Positions 23,492 to 35,023 of a stretch of 64,000 bases of DNA are shown here, one piece after another. Position numbers and translations under genes: made by a program. The notes below the pieces were generated by a model that saw only the letters and a program-made list of their open reading frames with translations, made no database searches and was not told the origin of the DNA. How positions within the stretch are numbered: the first letter of the stretch is position 1; every line of letters begins with the position of its first letter. The stretch is from Benincasa hispida (taxonomy: Eukaryota; Streptophyta; Magnoliopsida; Cucurbitales; Cucurbitaceae), in contig NC_052349.1 in NCBI RefSeq assembly GCF_009727055.1, positions 40,893,501 through 40,957,500 on the forward strand. The letters run 5' to 3'.

Positions 23492-24065
23492 GTATCTATG
23501 GAACAAAGAGACAAATATTCCTCTGGAAATTTCATGGCATCATAAATGTTGAAGGATTTTACCTCTCCATCAAATTCTACTGATAGAGACCCTTTGTCTA
23601 CGTCAATTCTAGTTTTTGCAGTTTTCATGAAGGGTCTACCAAGTAAAATATTAGATAAAGCAGTAGAGTATGGTTTATCCATTTTTAAAATGTAAAAATC
23701 AACGGAAAAGATTAGTTCTCCAACTCTCAACAAAACATCCTCTATTATGCCTAGAGGTTGTATGTATGACCTATCGGCTAGTTGTATGCAAACATTCGTT
23801 TTTTGTAGGCCATTCAATTTAAGGTATTGTAAACATGAAAAGGCATAACGTTTGTTGAAGCACCTAAATCTAGCATAGCATGAGTGATAATTCTATCTCC
23901 TATTTTTCATGGCATAGTAAAAATTCCTGGATCTCTACATTTTTGGGGCATATCCTTTTTTAACAAAGCAGAGACATTCTTGCTGACAGTTACTCTCTTC
24001 TCTTCCTTCCCTTTTCTTTTCTTAGTACACAAATCTTTTAAAAATTTAGCGTACCTAGGTATGTG
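23492..24065 (-). pseudogene. Gypsy-1 protease, cut by Copia B
   Basis: Minus-strand reading gives the retroviral-type aspartic protease motif LDLGASTNVMPF near 23840-23880, then QLADRSYIQPLGIIEDVLL and ILLGRPFMKTAKTRID. The sequence stops at the Copia B insertion (23491/23492) and continues at 15665. A stop (TGA in place of Trp or Cys) lies just upstream of DLGAS and a frame change follows it. The enzyme would cleave the gag-pol polyprotein. Confidence 0.85.
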
Positions 24066-25684
24066 TTGAATAACATTAAGAAAAAGGGATGTTAATTTGT
24101 ACCTTTTTTAACATCTTAACAAGCTCTAGGCCGGTATCTTCTACCTTAGGTCTTGCTAATCTACTAGGGAATGGTGCCTTAGGTACATACGACTCCACTT
24201 TAGGAGGAGAGTAATCACCCCCGGGAAAAATAGGAGTCTCTTTTGGCTCACTTACCTTGCTCTCTTATTTTTTCATTACCTTTCTTGCTTCTTAGGAGGA
24301 GATTGAACCGGGATTGTATCTTGAGAGGATGAGGAGATTTACCACTTTTTAGAGTGATTACACTTACACTTGCATGCTTCGGTTGAATGGGGAGCTTTTC
24401 GGATGATTTACTCTCAAGCTTGCTTACCAAAGTTGCAAGTTGCATTATTTATGTGCCCAAGTTTGAGAAGCCTTATGTAGTCTCTTGTTGAAAAGATTTT
24501 TTTGTCTTGTTGAAGGTTTTTGGTTTCTTGTTGAAACTGTATGTTGTCCTTTTGCAAATTATGGAGTTCTTTTTGAAATTTCAAAGAGTAGTCAGTAAGG
24601 GATTTCACTACATCCTCGAGAGACATACGTAATGACCTTGAAGATGATTGATTCTGGTTCCTGAATTGCCCTTGAGATCCCTATTTGAAATTTGGATGAT
24701 CTCGCCACCCTTGGTTATAAGTTTGCCCTTGGGGGTCGTACTTCCTTTGGAAACCTACTATTGCATTCACTTGAGGTTGACCTTGTGGGCAAGCTTCGGA
24801 GGCATGTCCAACCACACCACATGCTTTACATGTTTTAATTTGGGGAAGTCCTCTTTGAGCAACTTGAGTAAAAAGGGAAACTAGATTAGATACTTGAGTT
24901 TTCAACTCATTAACCTGTTTAGCCTGAACAACATCATATTCGAGAGTCCTTGATCCAAAATTTTGTGAGTTCTCTGCCATGGTTAATATTAGCTCACTAG
25001 TTTCAGTGGGAGTTTTATCAGCTAGAGCTCCACCGGCGGCCGCATCAATGTTGCTCGTCTTAGATGGAAATAATCCTAAATAGAAATACTGGATACGGTA
25101 TTGGTTAGAAATTTGATGATGGGGAAAAGAAGCACAAAGTTGCTTATACCTTTACCAATACTCATATAAGGACTCTCCTACCAATTGCTTTATTTCATAT
25201 ATTTCTTTTCTAATATTATTAGCCTTAGATTCAGGGAAAAATTTTTCTAAAAACTTTTTCTTAAGACCATTCCACGTGGTAATCGATCCCGTCGACAAGT
25301 TGTATAACCAATTCTTGGCCACATCCTTCAAGGAGAAGGGAAAGACCCTAAGATTATGTTGATCTTGCATTACCCTAGGTGGGCGCATACCATCACATAC
25401 CAAATGAAATTATTTCATGTGTTTATATGGGTCCTCACCTAGATTACCTCGAAAAGTAGGTAAAAAATGAACTAAACCAGATTTCAACTCAAAAGGTACC
25501 GTAGTCTTTGGATATACTATACATAACAGTATTCGAGTGTAATCTGGTTTGGCAAGCTCTCTTAATGCTTGCTCCCTTGTTTCACCTATAGTGTTTGTTT
25601 GTACTGGTTCATCTTCTTGACTCAATTATTTAAATTCTCCTTCTTCTCTTCTTCTTCTCTTCTTTCATAGTCTCCTCTTCTCAT
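24066..25684 (-). pseudogene. Gypsy-1 gag, broken
   Basis: A possible ATG is at 25684. Minus-strand fragments: FELKSGLVHFLPTFRGNLGE with EDPYKHMK (25625-25410), the gag capsid-type stretch RVFPFSLKDVAKNWLYNL (25403-25152), a CCHC zinc knuckle CKACGVVGHASEAC (24980-24681) and a coiled-coil Gln/Lys-rich tail (24626-24248). Frame changes near 25625, 25405 and 25000 break the protein. Capsid-type gag plus nucleocapsid knuckle followed by protease is the expected gypsy order. Confidence 0.85.
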
Positions 25685-25834
25685 GGTCGATATCTAAACA
25701 AAATCACAAAGCATACTCCGAGAGGAACGGGTCATGCACAAAAGGATAGTTTAATCAAAATAACTTTTTTTTTGATTTTATTACTTTTTCTAAACAGAAG
25801 GAATTCAAAGATTCTTAAAGGCCAATTGCACGGT

Positions 25835-25852
25835 TCCTCGGCAACGGTGCCA
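25835..25852 (-). promoter_or_regulatory. Gypsy-1 primer-binding site
   Basis: The minus strand reads TGGCACCGTTGCCGAGGA three bases inside the 5' LTR. It is a mutated form of the TGGCGCCGTTGCCGGGGA site used by Athila/Tat-type elements. Gypsy-2 has the same core. Confidence 0.85.
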
Positions 25853-25855
25853 ATT

Positions 25856-27404
25856 TGATCGATGCAAAATAGGTGTCATCAATTTTATCTTACCCAAGTA
25901 AATGAAATTTATAATGCTTTAATAACTACTAAAACTAACATGTAGCTAACGTGGAAGTAAGAGGTCGATTCCAAGGAAACCTCTATTAATTGGCCAAAAA
26001 AAAAAAACTTTAAATTCAAAAAGATAGTAATTAGGGGGGGGGGGGTGTAAAGAAACTAAAGCTAACTAAAATGAAGACAAAGGCAAATTGTAAAACAAAC
26101 TTACTATTTTTTGTTAGAAGAGAGGTGATAGAAAAAGATTCTTGGGAATTCTTGGTACTAGGTTTAATCCTATCATTGTTCTTGGGCCATTTCTTGAAAA
26201 CTCAACATCCCTTTAATTTAATAAGAAAAAACCCCTAAAGACCCATATAGCTAATTAACATGAATCACATCAATAAGCCCTAATCTAAGTAAAAAACACT
26301 TTCATATAGCATTTATCATATTCTTTTTCTTAGATTGCTTTAAAGACATGGGTTATCATGATTACGACATTCAAGAAACACATTAGAGCAAGTTTCAAGA
26401 ATGATTGAATGAATGTTCCAATTAAGAATTTTAAGAGTTAAATTCGAAAAAAGTCCTAATTAACACAAGAAAACTTAATTTTGTAACCTATCTCACCATT
26501 ATGCAATAGTGCCAAGCAAGAATCACATACAAGAATTCAATAGAATCAAAGCGTCAATTATCCTCTATTAATTTCTATTCAAATTCAGCCCAAGAAGATT
26601 CAAGAATGAAGACAATTCAAGAAAATATACAAAAAAACTCAAGAATTAAACCTAGAATTAAAAATTCCCAAGAAATAGAATTACCTAGCCATAAAGATGA
26701 GAAGTCTTGAAGGAATCCTTGAAAGCATGATGAATTCCATGAAGCAATTCACCAGGGAATTGTAAAAGTTTCAAGAAACCTCTCATACAAACATAAAATT
26801 GAGTAAATCTTCTCTCTAATTTTGATTTAAGCTTTCTCTATCAACAAAAAATGATTTTTCTCTCGCTTCTCCTTGTTGAAAATGAAACGATCGAATTTCT
26901 ATATGCAGGTGTAGCGTCGCGACGCCAAGGCTAGTGTTGCAACGCTAAATCGTAAAAAATTCAAGAAGCGTTGGGCTAGCGTCTTAACGCTATGCTGGCG
27001 CTTGATTGCGCAAGGCGTGCGCGAACGATTCTGTCAATCTCCAGAGCATTGCGACTCCGGGTGAAGCGTTGTGATGTTGCCCTATTTTGCAGCAAATGGG
27101 TGCATTCTGTCTTCAAGCGTCGAGCTAGGTTAGGCTTAGTGTTATGATCAGTGCTGTGACGCTCCAAGTATTGCTGAAGTATGTTGAACTGTTCCTCTTG
27201 AAGAGAAAAGTGGTAATTTGTCTTGGATCTTCTTCTTAAGTGATTCCTTGGTGTCGTTTGGCTTGAATTAGCTCCAAATCCTTCAAAATAACTTCGTTTG
27301 TGTCGAGATTGAAATTTACCTATCAAAATAGACATTTTAAGCAAATAGTTGAAGAATAATTGAGGGAATTAATACTAATAAGATAGCTCTTTACAAGAAT
27401 ATCA
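25856..27404 (-). repeat. Gypsy-1 5' LTR
   Basis: The partner of 9345-10856. It starts TGATCGATGC and ends ATATCA in plus orientation. It has a run of 12 G at 26034-26045 inside a stretch absent from the other LTR. Many substitutions between the copies point to an old insertion. Confidence 0.85.
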
Positions 27405-28495
27405 CTCATCAACCTTGTCAGATGATGATCCGAAACTAATAATGAGTGAGAGTATGAGGTTCGCACCCTGATTGATGAGTCCATGATAGTTAGTGCTGAT
27501 ATTGAAGAAGCAAACAAAATGTGTTGTGGATTGAGTCAGAATGTTCCTCAGCTAAGAAATTTTACCATGGACGAAGTGTATGAAAAATGGGAAGAAGATC
27601 TGCTTGCGCTGGAACAGTAAAAAGATTGTATTCAAAAGTTATTAGAAGACAATCATCGTCTTTTGAGCACTATATCATAATTAAAGAAGGAACTGTAATT
27701 GTCTCAACAACATCTGGATTCAATGTCTAAATCTGTTTGCATGTTAAATTCGAGTACAATGATCTAAACAAGATTCTCAACACAGGGAAGCAAGCTGCTG
27801 ACAGAAAAGGGGTTGGTTTAGTAGACATGGGAAGTCTGGTTATAGAACAGGATTGTCATCTAAGATTGTCTTTGTTCTTGCTCAAAATCCTCACATGTTT
27901 GAGCTAAAATTAGATGATACTGTATTTATGGCTCATGCTGAAATTAGTAAGCCTCGGAAGAAACGAGTGTGTCATTATTGTGGGAAGGCAGGTCACATTC
28001 ACCCCTTTTGTTTTTATCATATTGGCAGAAAAGAATATAAGACATTAAGACATTTTTCTTCCTTAAGTCCAGGGACTTTGAGTCATGATAACATAAAAGT
28101 TACTTCTAGAAGATTTGTGTGGCGTTTCAAAGATGAAAAATCTTAAGAGAGGATGTCCTGCAATGTGGCTTTTACTTGATCACACATCTCAAACCAAGAA
28201 GATTGGTACTTCGACAGTGGATGCTCGAGGCACATGGCAGGTGAAAAATCCTTCATGTCTGATCTAAAGACATGTGGCTTTGGACATGTAACCTTTGGTG
28301 ATGGAGCTAAAGGAAAAGTGTTGGGTAAAGGAGATTTGTTAAGATCTGGTATTCCTACTCTCTGTGATGTTATGCATCTTAAAGGCTCAACTACTAACCT
28401 AATTAGCACAAGTCAACTGTGTGATTAGGGATATCAAGTAAGTTTCTCTAAAGATAAGTGCTTAGTAAAAGATGACAAAAGTTTGTTAGTTATGA
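27405..28495 (+). pseudogene. Copia A gag C-terminus and protease, broken
   Basis: It continues the gag fragment of 8641-9339. It opens with an acidic STLSDDDP stretch, then MDEVYEKWEEDLLALEQ, a CCHC knuckle CHYCGKAGHIHPFC (about 27970-28010), the copia protease motif YFDSGCSRHMAG (about 28207-28240), and VTFGDGAKGKVLGKGDL with LISTSQLCD of the gag-pre-integrase region. Stops occur after the coiled coil, after CD and elsewhere. The frame is cut by the CACTA element at 28496. Integrase, RT and the 3' LTR are not found on the other side. Confidence 0.85.
28493..28495. other. CACTA target-site duplication TGA (left)
   Basis: TGA directly before the left terminus is matched by TGA at 50037-50039 after the right terminus. 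CACTA elements duplicate 3 bp. Confidence 0.75.
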
Positions 28496-28507
28496 CACTA
28501 CAAGAAA
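28496..28507 (+). repeat. CACTA left terminal inverted repeat
   Basis: CACTACAAGAAA is the family signature and is matched in inverse at 50025-50036. Confidence 0.93.
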
Positions 28508-28629
28508 AAGGGACTCTCCCGATGCCTAAAACAATCGACGGAACATAGGTCGTCGGGAGAGAGACCATCTCCTGACGAAGTAAGAAGGCCATTGGGAGTG
28601 CGGAATAACTCCGGACGGGGTATGTGGCT

Positions 28630-28741
28630 CGTCAGGAGTTCATAAGAACTCTTGACATCTCAAAAGTAGGCGTCAGGAGTTCGACATACTCCCGACGCCT
28701 CAAAAGTAGGAGTCGAGAGTTCAATAAAACTCTCGACGCCT
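28630..28741 (+). repeat. CACTA left subterminal palindromes
   Basis: Three imperfect palindromes of about 30 bp start at 28630, 28670 and 28710, exactly 40 bp apart. Each has a gtcRggagtt arm and an aactcYYgac arm. They resemble the subterminal sites bound by the accessory transposase in En/Spm, by position and symmetry. Confidence 0.8.
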
Positions 28742-28769
28742 CACCATGCCCATCGGGAGTTCCATTTAA

Positions 28770-29516
28770 ATCCCCAACCCTTCGTCTTCTTCCTCAAATT
28801 TGCTTTCGAATTCTTCCTTTTTTCCCTTCTAAACCCTAGCACAGTAGCGTGAAAATCGTCCAGCAGCCCTTCATCCTTCAATCTTTTGTCCGGTCATCGT
28901 CCACGTTTTCATCTGCATTCACGTCGTCGACTATAGGTAATGTGTTCTTGCTTTTTTTCTTTTTTTTTTTGATATATAATATTGTGGCTAATATCCACAG
29001 ATCTAGTGTTTTTTTTTTTCAAATGTATGATGAACAGATATGTAAATCTAGAGTTTTTTTTTTTTTTTTTTTTTATTTTTAAGAATTTGGAGTTTATTGT
29101 TTTAGATTGGAGCTATATCTATGATTTAGGTTACTGAGGACTAAGGACAATACCTTTATTGCATCTTTTGAGATTTGTTTCGATGTCAATTAATGAGTTT
29201 TGTTTAGTTTGGTTGTTGAAATTTATTAACTATTAATGAAAAGGACATTTCAATTTAGACTGATAAATATGTAATTTTTAGTTTATTTATTTATTATTTT
29301 TTTTTATAAGACATAGGTTTGTTTAAAAAAAAGTAAAGCTTGGCTACATTTTACCTTCAATGGAAAGATGATGTGATCAGATTTTATTCCCCATTCTCTT
29401 TATTCATGAACCACCATCTATTAAACCTAGCCCAATTTGATCTTTTACTGTTCATTATCTTAATATAGGTTATTGTTTTTGATTATAAGTTGGTCAGAAA
29501 ATGTTTATTTTTAAGG
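28770..29516 (+). other. CACTA 5' non-coding region
   Basis: Pyrimidine-rich sequence with TTCTAAACCCTAGC (28827-28840), then T-rich AT-rich stretches. It probably includes the promoter, 5' untranslated region and an intron of the transposase gene. Exact sites cannot be fixed. Confidence 0.5.
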
Positions 29517-32500
29517 ATTAATAAAGAATGGATCAAACTTAGAAATAAGTTATCAGTGGAGTATAGAGAAGAAGTATCCCAATTTTTAGATGTGGCGAAG
29601 TTTCTTGTTAATGATTCAGGACAAATAAGATGTCCATGCAAGAATTGTATGAATTCAATGTGGGAAAAATTAGATGTTGTGGAGCGACATCTATTAACAT
29701 ATGGAATATCTCCCTCATACTGTGAATGGGTATATCATGGAGAGCCAGTTGACTTATTTAGAGGTTTTGAAAGTGATACAACTCATTCAATACCCAATGT
29801 TGAAGTAAATAGTATAGAGGGTAATGTTGTTGAAGAAAATAAGATATTAAATCTTATAGAGGATCTACTAATTCCAATTGAAAACGAAGATACAAAGGAA
29901 GAAGGGATTGAGAATGAAATATCCTCTAATGGTTAAGAAAGAGATACCACGAACTTATTCGAGGATTTAATGACCGAAGCACGTAATGAACTAAACCCTG
30001 GTTGTTCAAATTTTTTGTTCTTGAACTTTTTTAGTGAAGTTGATGCATATCAAAGTTCTCAACGGCTGGAGTAACAAATTGTTTGACATGTTGCCAGAAT
30101 TGTTAAAAGCAACGTTTCCAGCCGGCACTGCTATACCTACTTCCTTTTATGAAGCTAAGTGAAAATTGCATGATTTAGGCCTAGGTTATGAGTCTCTTCA
30201 TGCATGAAAATATGATTGTATATTGTACCGAAAAGAATTTGTAGATTTGCAACAATGCCCTGTTCGTGGTGAGTCTCAATACAAAGTTAATGATGACAAG
30301 GGTAAAAAAATTCCACATAAGGTATTGCGTCATTTTCCATTGATACTGATATTAAAGAGATTGTTTGCATCAAAAGAAGGTGCTTCCGACATGAGATGAC
30401 ATAAAAATAATCGAGTTCAAACGGAAGATGTGTTACGACATCCAACTGATGTAGAGGGGTGGAAACATTTTGATCGTGAATTTCCTCATTTCATTTTAGA
30501 TCCCTGATATGCTCGTTTGGGATTAGCTTTCGATAGGTTCAACCCGTTTGGAAATATGAGTACTTCGTATAGTATGTGGCTTGTGGTGATAATTCCTTAT
30601 AATTTGCCCCTTGGAAATGCATGAAGGAAACAAATTTCTTCATGTCTTTGTTCATACCTGGTCCAAAATTTCCTGGAAAAGAAATTGATGTTTACTTGCA
30701 GCCGTTGATTGAAGATTTGAAAGAATTGTGAACTATTGGTGTGCGAACTTATGATTCTATTACTAGTGAGTTTTTTCAACTATATGCGACCTTATTATGG
30801 ACTATTAATGACTTCCCTACGTACGGTGACTTATCTGGGTGGAGTACAAAAGGTTATCAAGCTTGTCCCATATGCAAAGAAGATAATTCGTCTTTCGGTA
30901 AAAGAGGGAAAATATCATTTATGGGACATCGATGTTATCTTCTAGAGAATCATAGTTGGTGTTGTAGTAGGCAACACGATGGAAAAGTTGAACGTAGACC
31001 TCCTTCAGTCGTAATGATTGGAGAAGATATCTTACAACAAATAAATATGTTGAACTTTCCTTTACTTAGAAAACATCTATCGAAGAAAGATAAAAAAAAG
31101 AAAACGAATTCTAAACTGGACTAAGAAAAGTATTTTTTTTCCAACTTCCATATTGGTCTAGACCATTGTTATGACATAAATTGGATTTAATACATATTAA
31201 AAAAAAACATATGCGACAACTTGGTAGGCACATTGTTAAATAATGAAGGAAAAATAAAGGATATAGGAAATACTTGGTTAGACCTACAAGATTTAAAGAT
31301 AAGAAAGGACTTACACTTGATACAGTTCGATAACAGATTTGTAAAACCACATGTAGCGTACACATTAACTAATAATGAATGGATTTCGCTGATGGATTCA
31401 TGTCTAGTATATCACGATGTATGAATGACAAAGATGGAAATATATCAAGACTGAAAACACACGACTGTCATATGTTGCTTCATAGACTACTCCCTATTGG
31501 TATTCGAGCATACCTACAGAAGAACGTGTTTACTGCTATTGTTGAATTGTGTGCATTCTTTCGTGACTTATGTGCAAAAACAATACATGTAAGTGATTTG
31601 AACAGACTACAAGCAGACATCATAATCATACTTTGTAAGTTCGAGAAAATATTCTCGCCTGCCTTCTTCGATGTAATGGTACATCTTGCTATTCATCTAC
31701 CATATAAAACCAAAGTGATGGGTCCTATTGGTTACAGTTAGATGTATCCTATTGAAAGAAATTTACGAACATTAAAACAATTTGTACGGAACAAGCATGT
31801 CTGAGAGGTCTATAGCGGAATATGTAATGAATGAATCATGGAATTTTTGTTTGCAATATCTAAGTTGAATTGAAATGAGATTCAATAAAGATGAACGAAA
31901 TGATGATAACATTCTCGATCATGAGATATTTGGTGAATTTGAATTATTTAGGCAGAGGGTACGACCATTAGGGGCATTAACTTTATGGACACCATCGACA
32001 GATGAAAAGCGTATCGCACATTGGTACATTCTCAAAAATTGTAAAGAAATAACAGATTATCGCAAGTACGTTTCAAACTTTATAAATTTCTAAGTTCTAA
32101 GAAAAATTCTTTCATTTAACTTTCTAATGATCAATTCTAGGTAACACTTGAGGTTAATTCATCGTGAAGCTCAAAGCGCCTTTGACTTATGTATAAGACA
32201 TCAACACAAATTTTTCGATCGGTTCAGATCTCAGGTATACATAGTATTGGTGTTGAGGGGTGATTCATTTTTTATAGTCTTGATATAACATATAATTAAT
32301 TATCAGGTTCTACAACGACGTGAGAGAGAAGATCTATCTGATGATTTCTTTTCACTTGCAATGGGACCTTCATCTGAGGTGCGCTCTTATAATGGATGCA
32401 TTGTTAATAGGGTATGATTTCACACTGTAGAGTTTGATAATCTTCGACCTACACAAAATAGTGGAGTCTTGGGGGTTGGGGAGATCAGTGGGAACGAAAG

Positions 32501-33035
32501 TGTGGATAACAATTTCTACGGTGTCGTAGACGAAATATTAGATTTTCAATATGTGAACATAAAATGTGTTTTTATGTTCAAGTGTAAATGGGTTGACACA
32601 GATAACAATAAAAGTAATAAGACACATGTGGATTTAGGATACAAATCGATCAATACATCGTGCTTTTGGTATGCTGATGAGCCTTTCATCTTTGCTATCT
32701 AAGCACAACAAGTATTTTACCTTAATGAATAAAAATATGATAATAATTGGAAAGTTGTTCAAAAATTTCAAAATAAGCGAATATGGGATGTACCAGAAGT
32801 GGATGATGTTGAAAATGAACAACTAGATTTACTAGAAATTGTTGGTGGAGTTCGAGTGGATGAAACCATTGAGGAGGTTACTTCATGCAGAGTTGACGTT
32901 GATCCTACAGTTGTGGAATGACCAATTATTCGACATGGCGATGATGACATCATAAACGATGATGAAGAATAATTATCTCCCAATAACAGTTCAAGTGCTG
33001 ATGAATAATTTAATTTAGATGACGATGATGAGTAA
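29517..33035 (+). pseudogene. CACTA TnpD-like transposase, broken
   Basis: Domains in order: a transposase-associated Zn region (NKEWIKLRNKLSVEYREEV, IRCPCKNCMN, about 29520-29760); Tnp2/Transposase_21 (CILYRKEFVDLQQCPV, FDREFPHFILDP, FNPFGNMST, NDFPTYGDLSGWSTKGYQAC, about 30190-31080); a DUF4218-like part (HDCHMLLHRLLPIGIRAYL, about 31460-31760); and a DUF4216-like part (VDLGYKSINTSCFWYADEPF, about 32330-32700) with an acidic tail. At least ten stops or frameshifts break it, for example near 29935, 30160, 30395, 30505, 30728 and 31125. The residue where the start Met is expected reads ATT (29517-29519). It would have cut and moved CACTA ends. Confidence 0.88.
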
Positions 33036-33123
33036 TTATGCATCTACCCATTCTCTTTCTCTGTTTACACATATTTAATATTGATTTAATATTGTTTTGT
33101 CTTTTTTTTATTTGTACAGATAA

Positions 33124-33145
33124 GATGTCAACCCCAAATAGGCAA
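33124..33145 (+). pseudogene. Possible start of CACTA second gene
   Basis: ATGTCAACCCCAAATAGGCA starts here and is cut after 22 bp by Gypsy-2. The rest of the second gene lies at 47318-48281. The assignment as its first codons rests on position only. Confidence 0.4.
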
Positions 33146-35012
33146 TGTTAATAAAAGTTTTGTATCTTTATCTATATCTATCGCCAAAAACTTGATAGAC
33201 AAAATTTAAATGCATCGATGAATGATGTTGATGGCTTTATGCGCTCAAGTTGCTTTGCGATAAAGATATGCGATACTACATTCTAAATGTATGCGATGAT
33301 GATGATATGCTTCATAGTATGCATTCGTGTAGTGCATGTCACAAGTTTTCTTACGTTGGAACCAAGTATAATTCCAACACAAGTTTCTCAAAGTGAACTG
33401 AGGTCGAACACGGGGATTGTTATGTTTAAATGCGATACTAATGTGGTATATTCGATCAGTTTAACATAAAGAATAATGAATGGTGCTTGCAGAAAAGTAA
33501 ATTATGATGAAAAGTAAATTGCGATAAAGAATAAAATGCGATGGTCAATAAAGTGTGATAAAGTAAATTGCGGTGATCAAATAAATGACTAAACTATTAA
33601 TGATACAAGTTGAGGACTGGCTGTGAAGTTGTGCAAAAGAATCTAATGAATGCGGTGGCAAGTCTTGTGAATGAATCAGAAAGAAAATGGGTTGAGGGAA
33701 AGGACATCGCAAGTTTGTCAATTCTTGTTGAGAACACAATTAATTCCCTTGGCTTACACCTTTCAGTGATCGGCCGCGTTCCCATATGTCTATGGTGAAA
33801 CAGGGATGAACGTGATGAACGCAAGGTTGTTTCCATCTCTGGAAATACTTCTCGCTTTAGTTAACTCATTCTTCCAACCTTCTTTCGGTAGGCGGAATAA
33901 CATCTTCACTTCTGCTCTCACAGGTGAAGATGTCGTCGAGCATGCTTTAGCTAAACTCAGCCGATTTCCTTAGCAAGGATTAACTCACTTGCTTAATCCT
34001 TCACCTTTACCCAGGGGATTAGTTACACATGATGGAGAAAATGGATGATGAATATATGGAAAAGAATAGAGAAATGACAATGATTACAATAATGATATTT
34101 AAATATAAAGATCAGCGTTGATACAGATCGTGAATGAAAGATTAAAGATAGATGAACACAGTAGATGAATTGGAAAATAAGAACAAATACGGAAAGAGTG
34201 TCAATGTTTTGACACAGATCCTGATCGAAGACGTTGTGCTTGCCGATGTGTGGAAGAAATGGAGTGGAAAGCTTCCCTCTTAGGCTTTCTTTCCAGGTAT
34301 AAGTGACCTCTCGCACAGAGCTTCTTCTTCGAGAATGGAAATAATTTCTTGCTCGGAGACTTACCTTTCAGTCTTGTCTCGTCATTCTTCCAGATTTTCT
34401 CTGGATTGTCTCTTCAGACCAACCTCTTCAACATTGAATTCGATGAAGCTATTTATAGACCTTGGCTCCTTCTATATTAGTGGTCCCACTTTGAAAATCT
34501 GATAATTTCTGCTATGGCATAGTGGAAATGTCTGCTCTGCTCCACAATCAATTTTTCAGAATAGAAAAGCTGTACACTTGTCAGAAGTCCCTGCGAATGT
34601 GTTACTCTTCACATCTTTGATCGATCATTGCATGCGGTGTAATTGTTTTAATCTTCTATCGATTTCCGCATGCGGTGGAAATGCGTTGATCGCTTGAATC
34701 CATGACCGATCGTCACATGCGTTGCAATTGTGCTGTTCTTTTTGTTCTTGAATGATTGCCGCATGCAATGTGGATGCGTTGTACATTTTTTTCCTCGAGA
34801 GATTATCGCATGTGGTGACCTATTTCCCACAAAACAAAGAGTTGGACATTCCATTTTGCCATTGCAATGGGGTTAGCGGGTGTGTTCACGATACTTTGTA
34901 ATTTTCGTATTTCTAAGCCAATTTTTATACTATTGATGTAACTTTTATTTCATTTTGCCACATAATCTTAATAAAACGGAATAAATAACTTGTATTTCTA
35001 CAAGTTATCACA
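33146..35012 (-). repeat. Gypsy-2 3' LTR, 1867 bp
   Basis: It starts TGTTAATAAAAG and ends AAGTTATCACA in plus orientation. It is nearly collinear with 45520-47317 and related to 55630-57534. A perfect hairpin (34987-35006) sits six bases from the outer end. Confidence 0.9.
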
Positions 35013-35023
35013 CTTCCAAATTT
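35013..35023 (-). other. Gypsy-2 polypurine tract, degenerate
   Basis: The minus strand reads AAATTTGGAAG before the LTR. Gypsy-3 has AAATTTGGGGG at the same place, so this tract has lost its G run. Confidence 0.7.

Larger units (their letters stand above)
9345..27404 (-). mobile_element. Gypsy-1, Athila/Tat-like LTR retrotransposon, nested host
   Basis: Two related LTRs (9345-10856 and 25856-27404) enclose, in minus-strand order, a primer-binding site, gag, protease, reverse transcriptase, RNase H and integrase, then a polypurine tract. Integrase after RNase H marks Ty3/gypsy. The primer site reads TGGCACCGTTGCCG, as in the Athila/Tat group. Copia B (15666-23491) is inserted within pol. The target duplication is degenerate: CTTAG at 9340-9344 and CTCAT at 27405-27409, which line up in the interrupted Copia A reading frame. 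Without Copia B and one duplication copy the element is about 10.2 kb. All genes carry stops. Confidence 0.9.
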
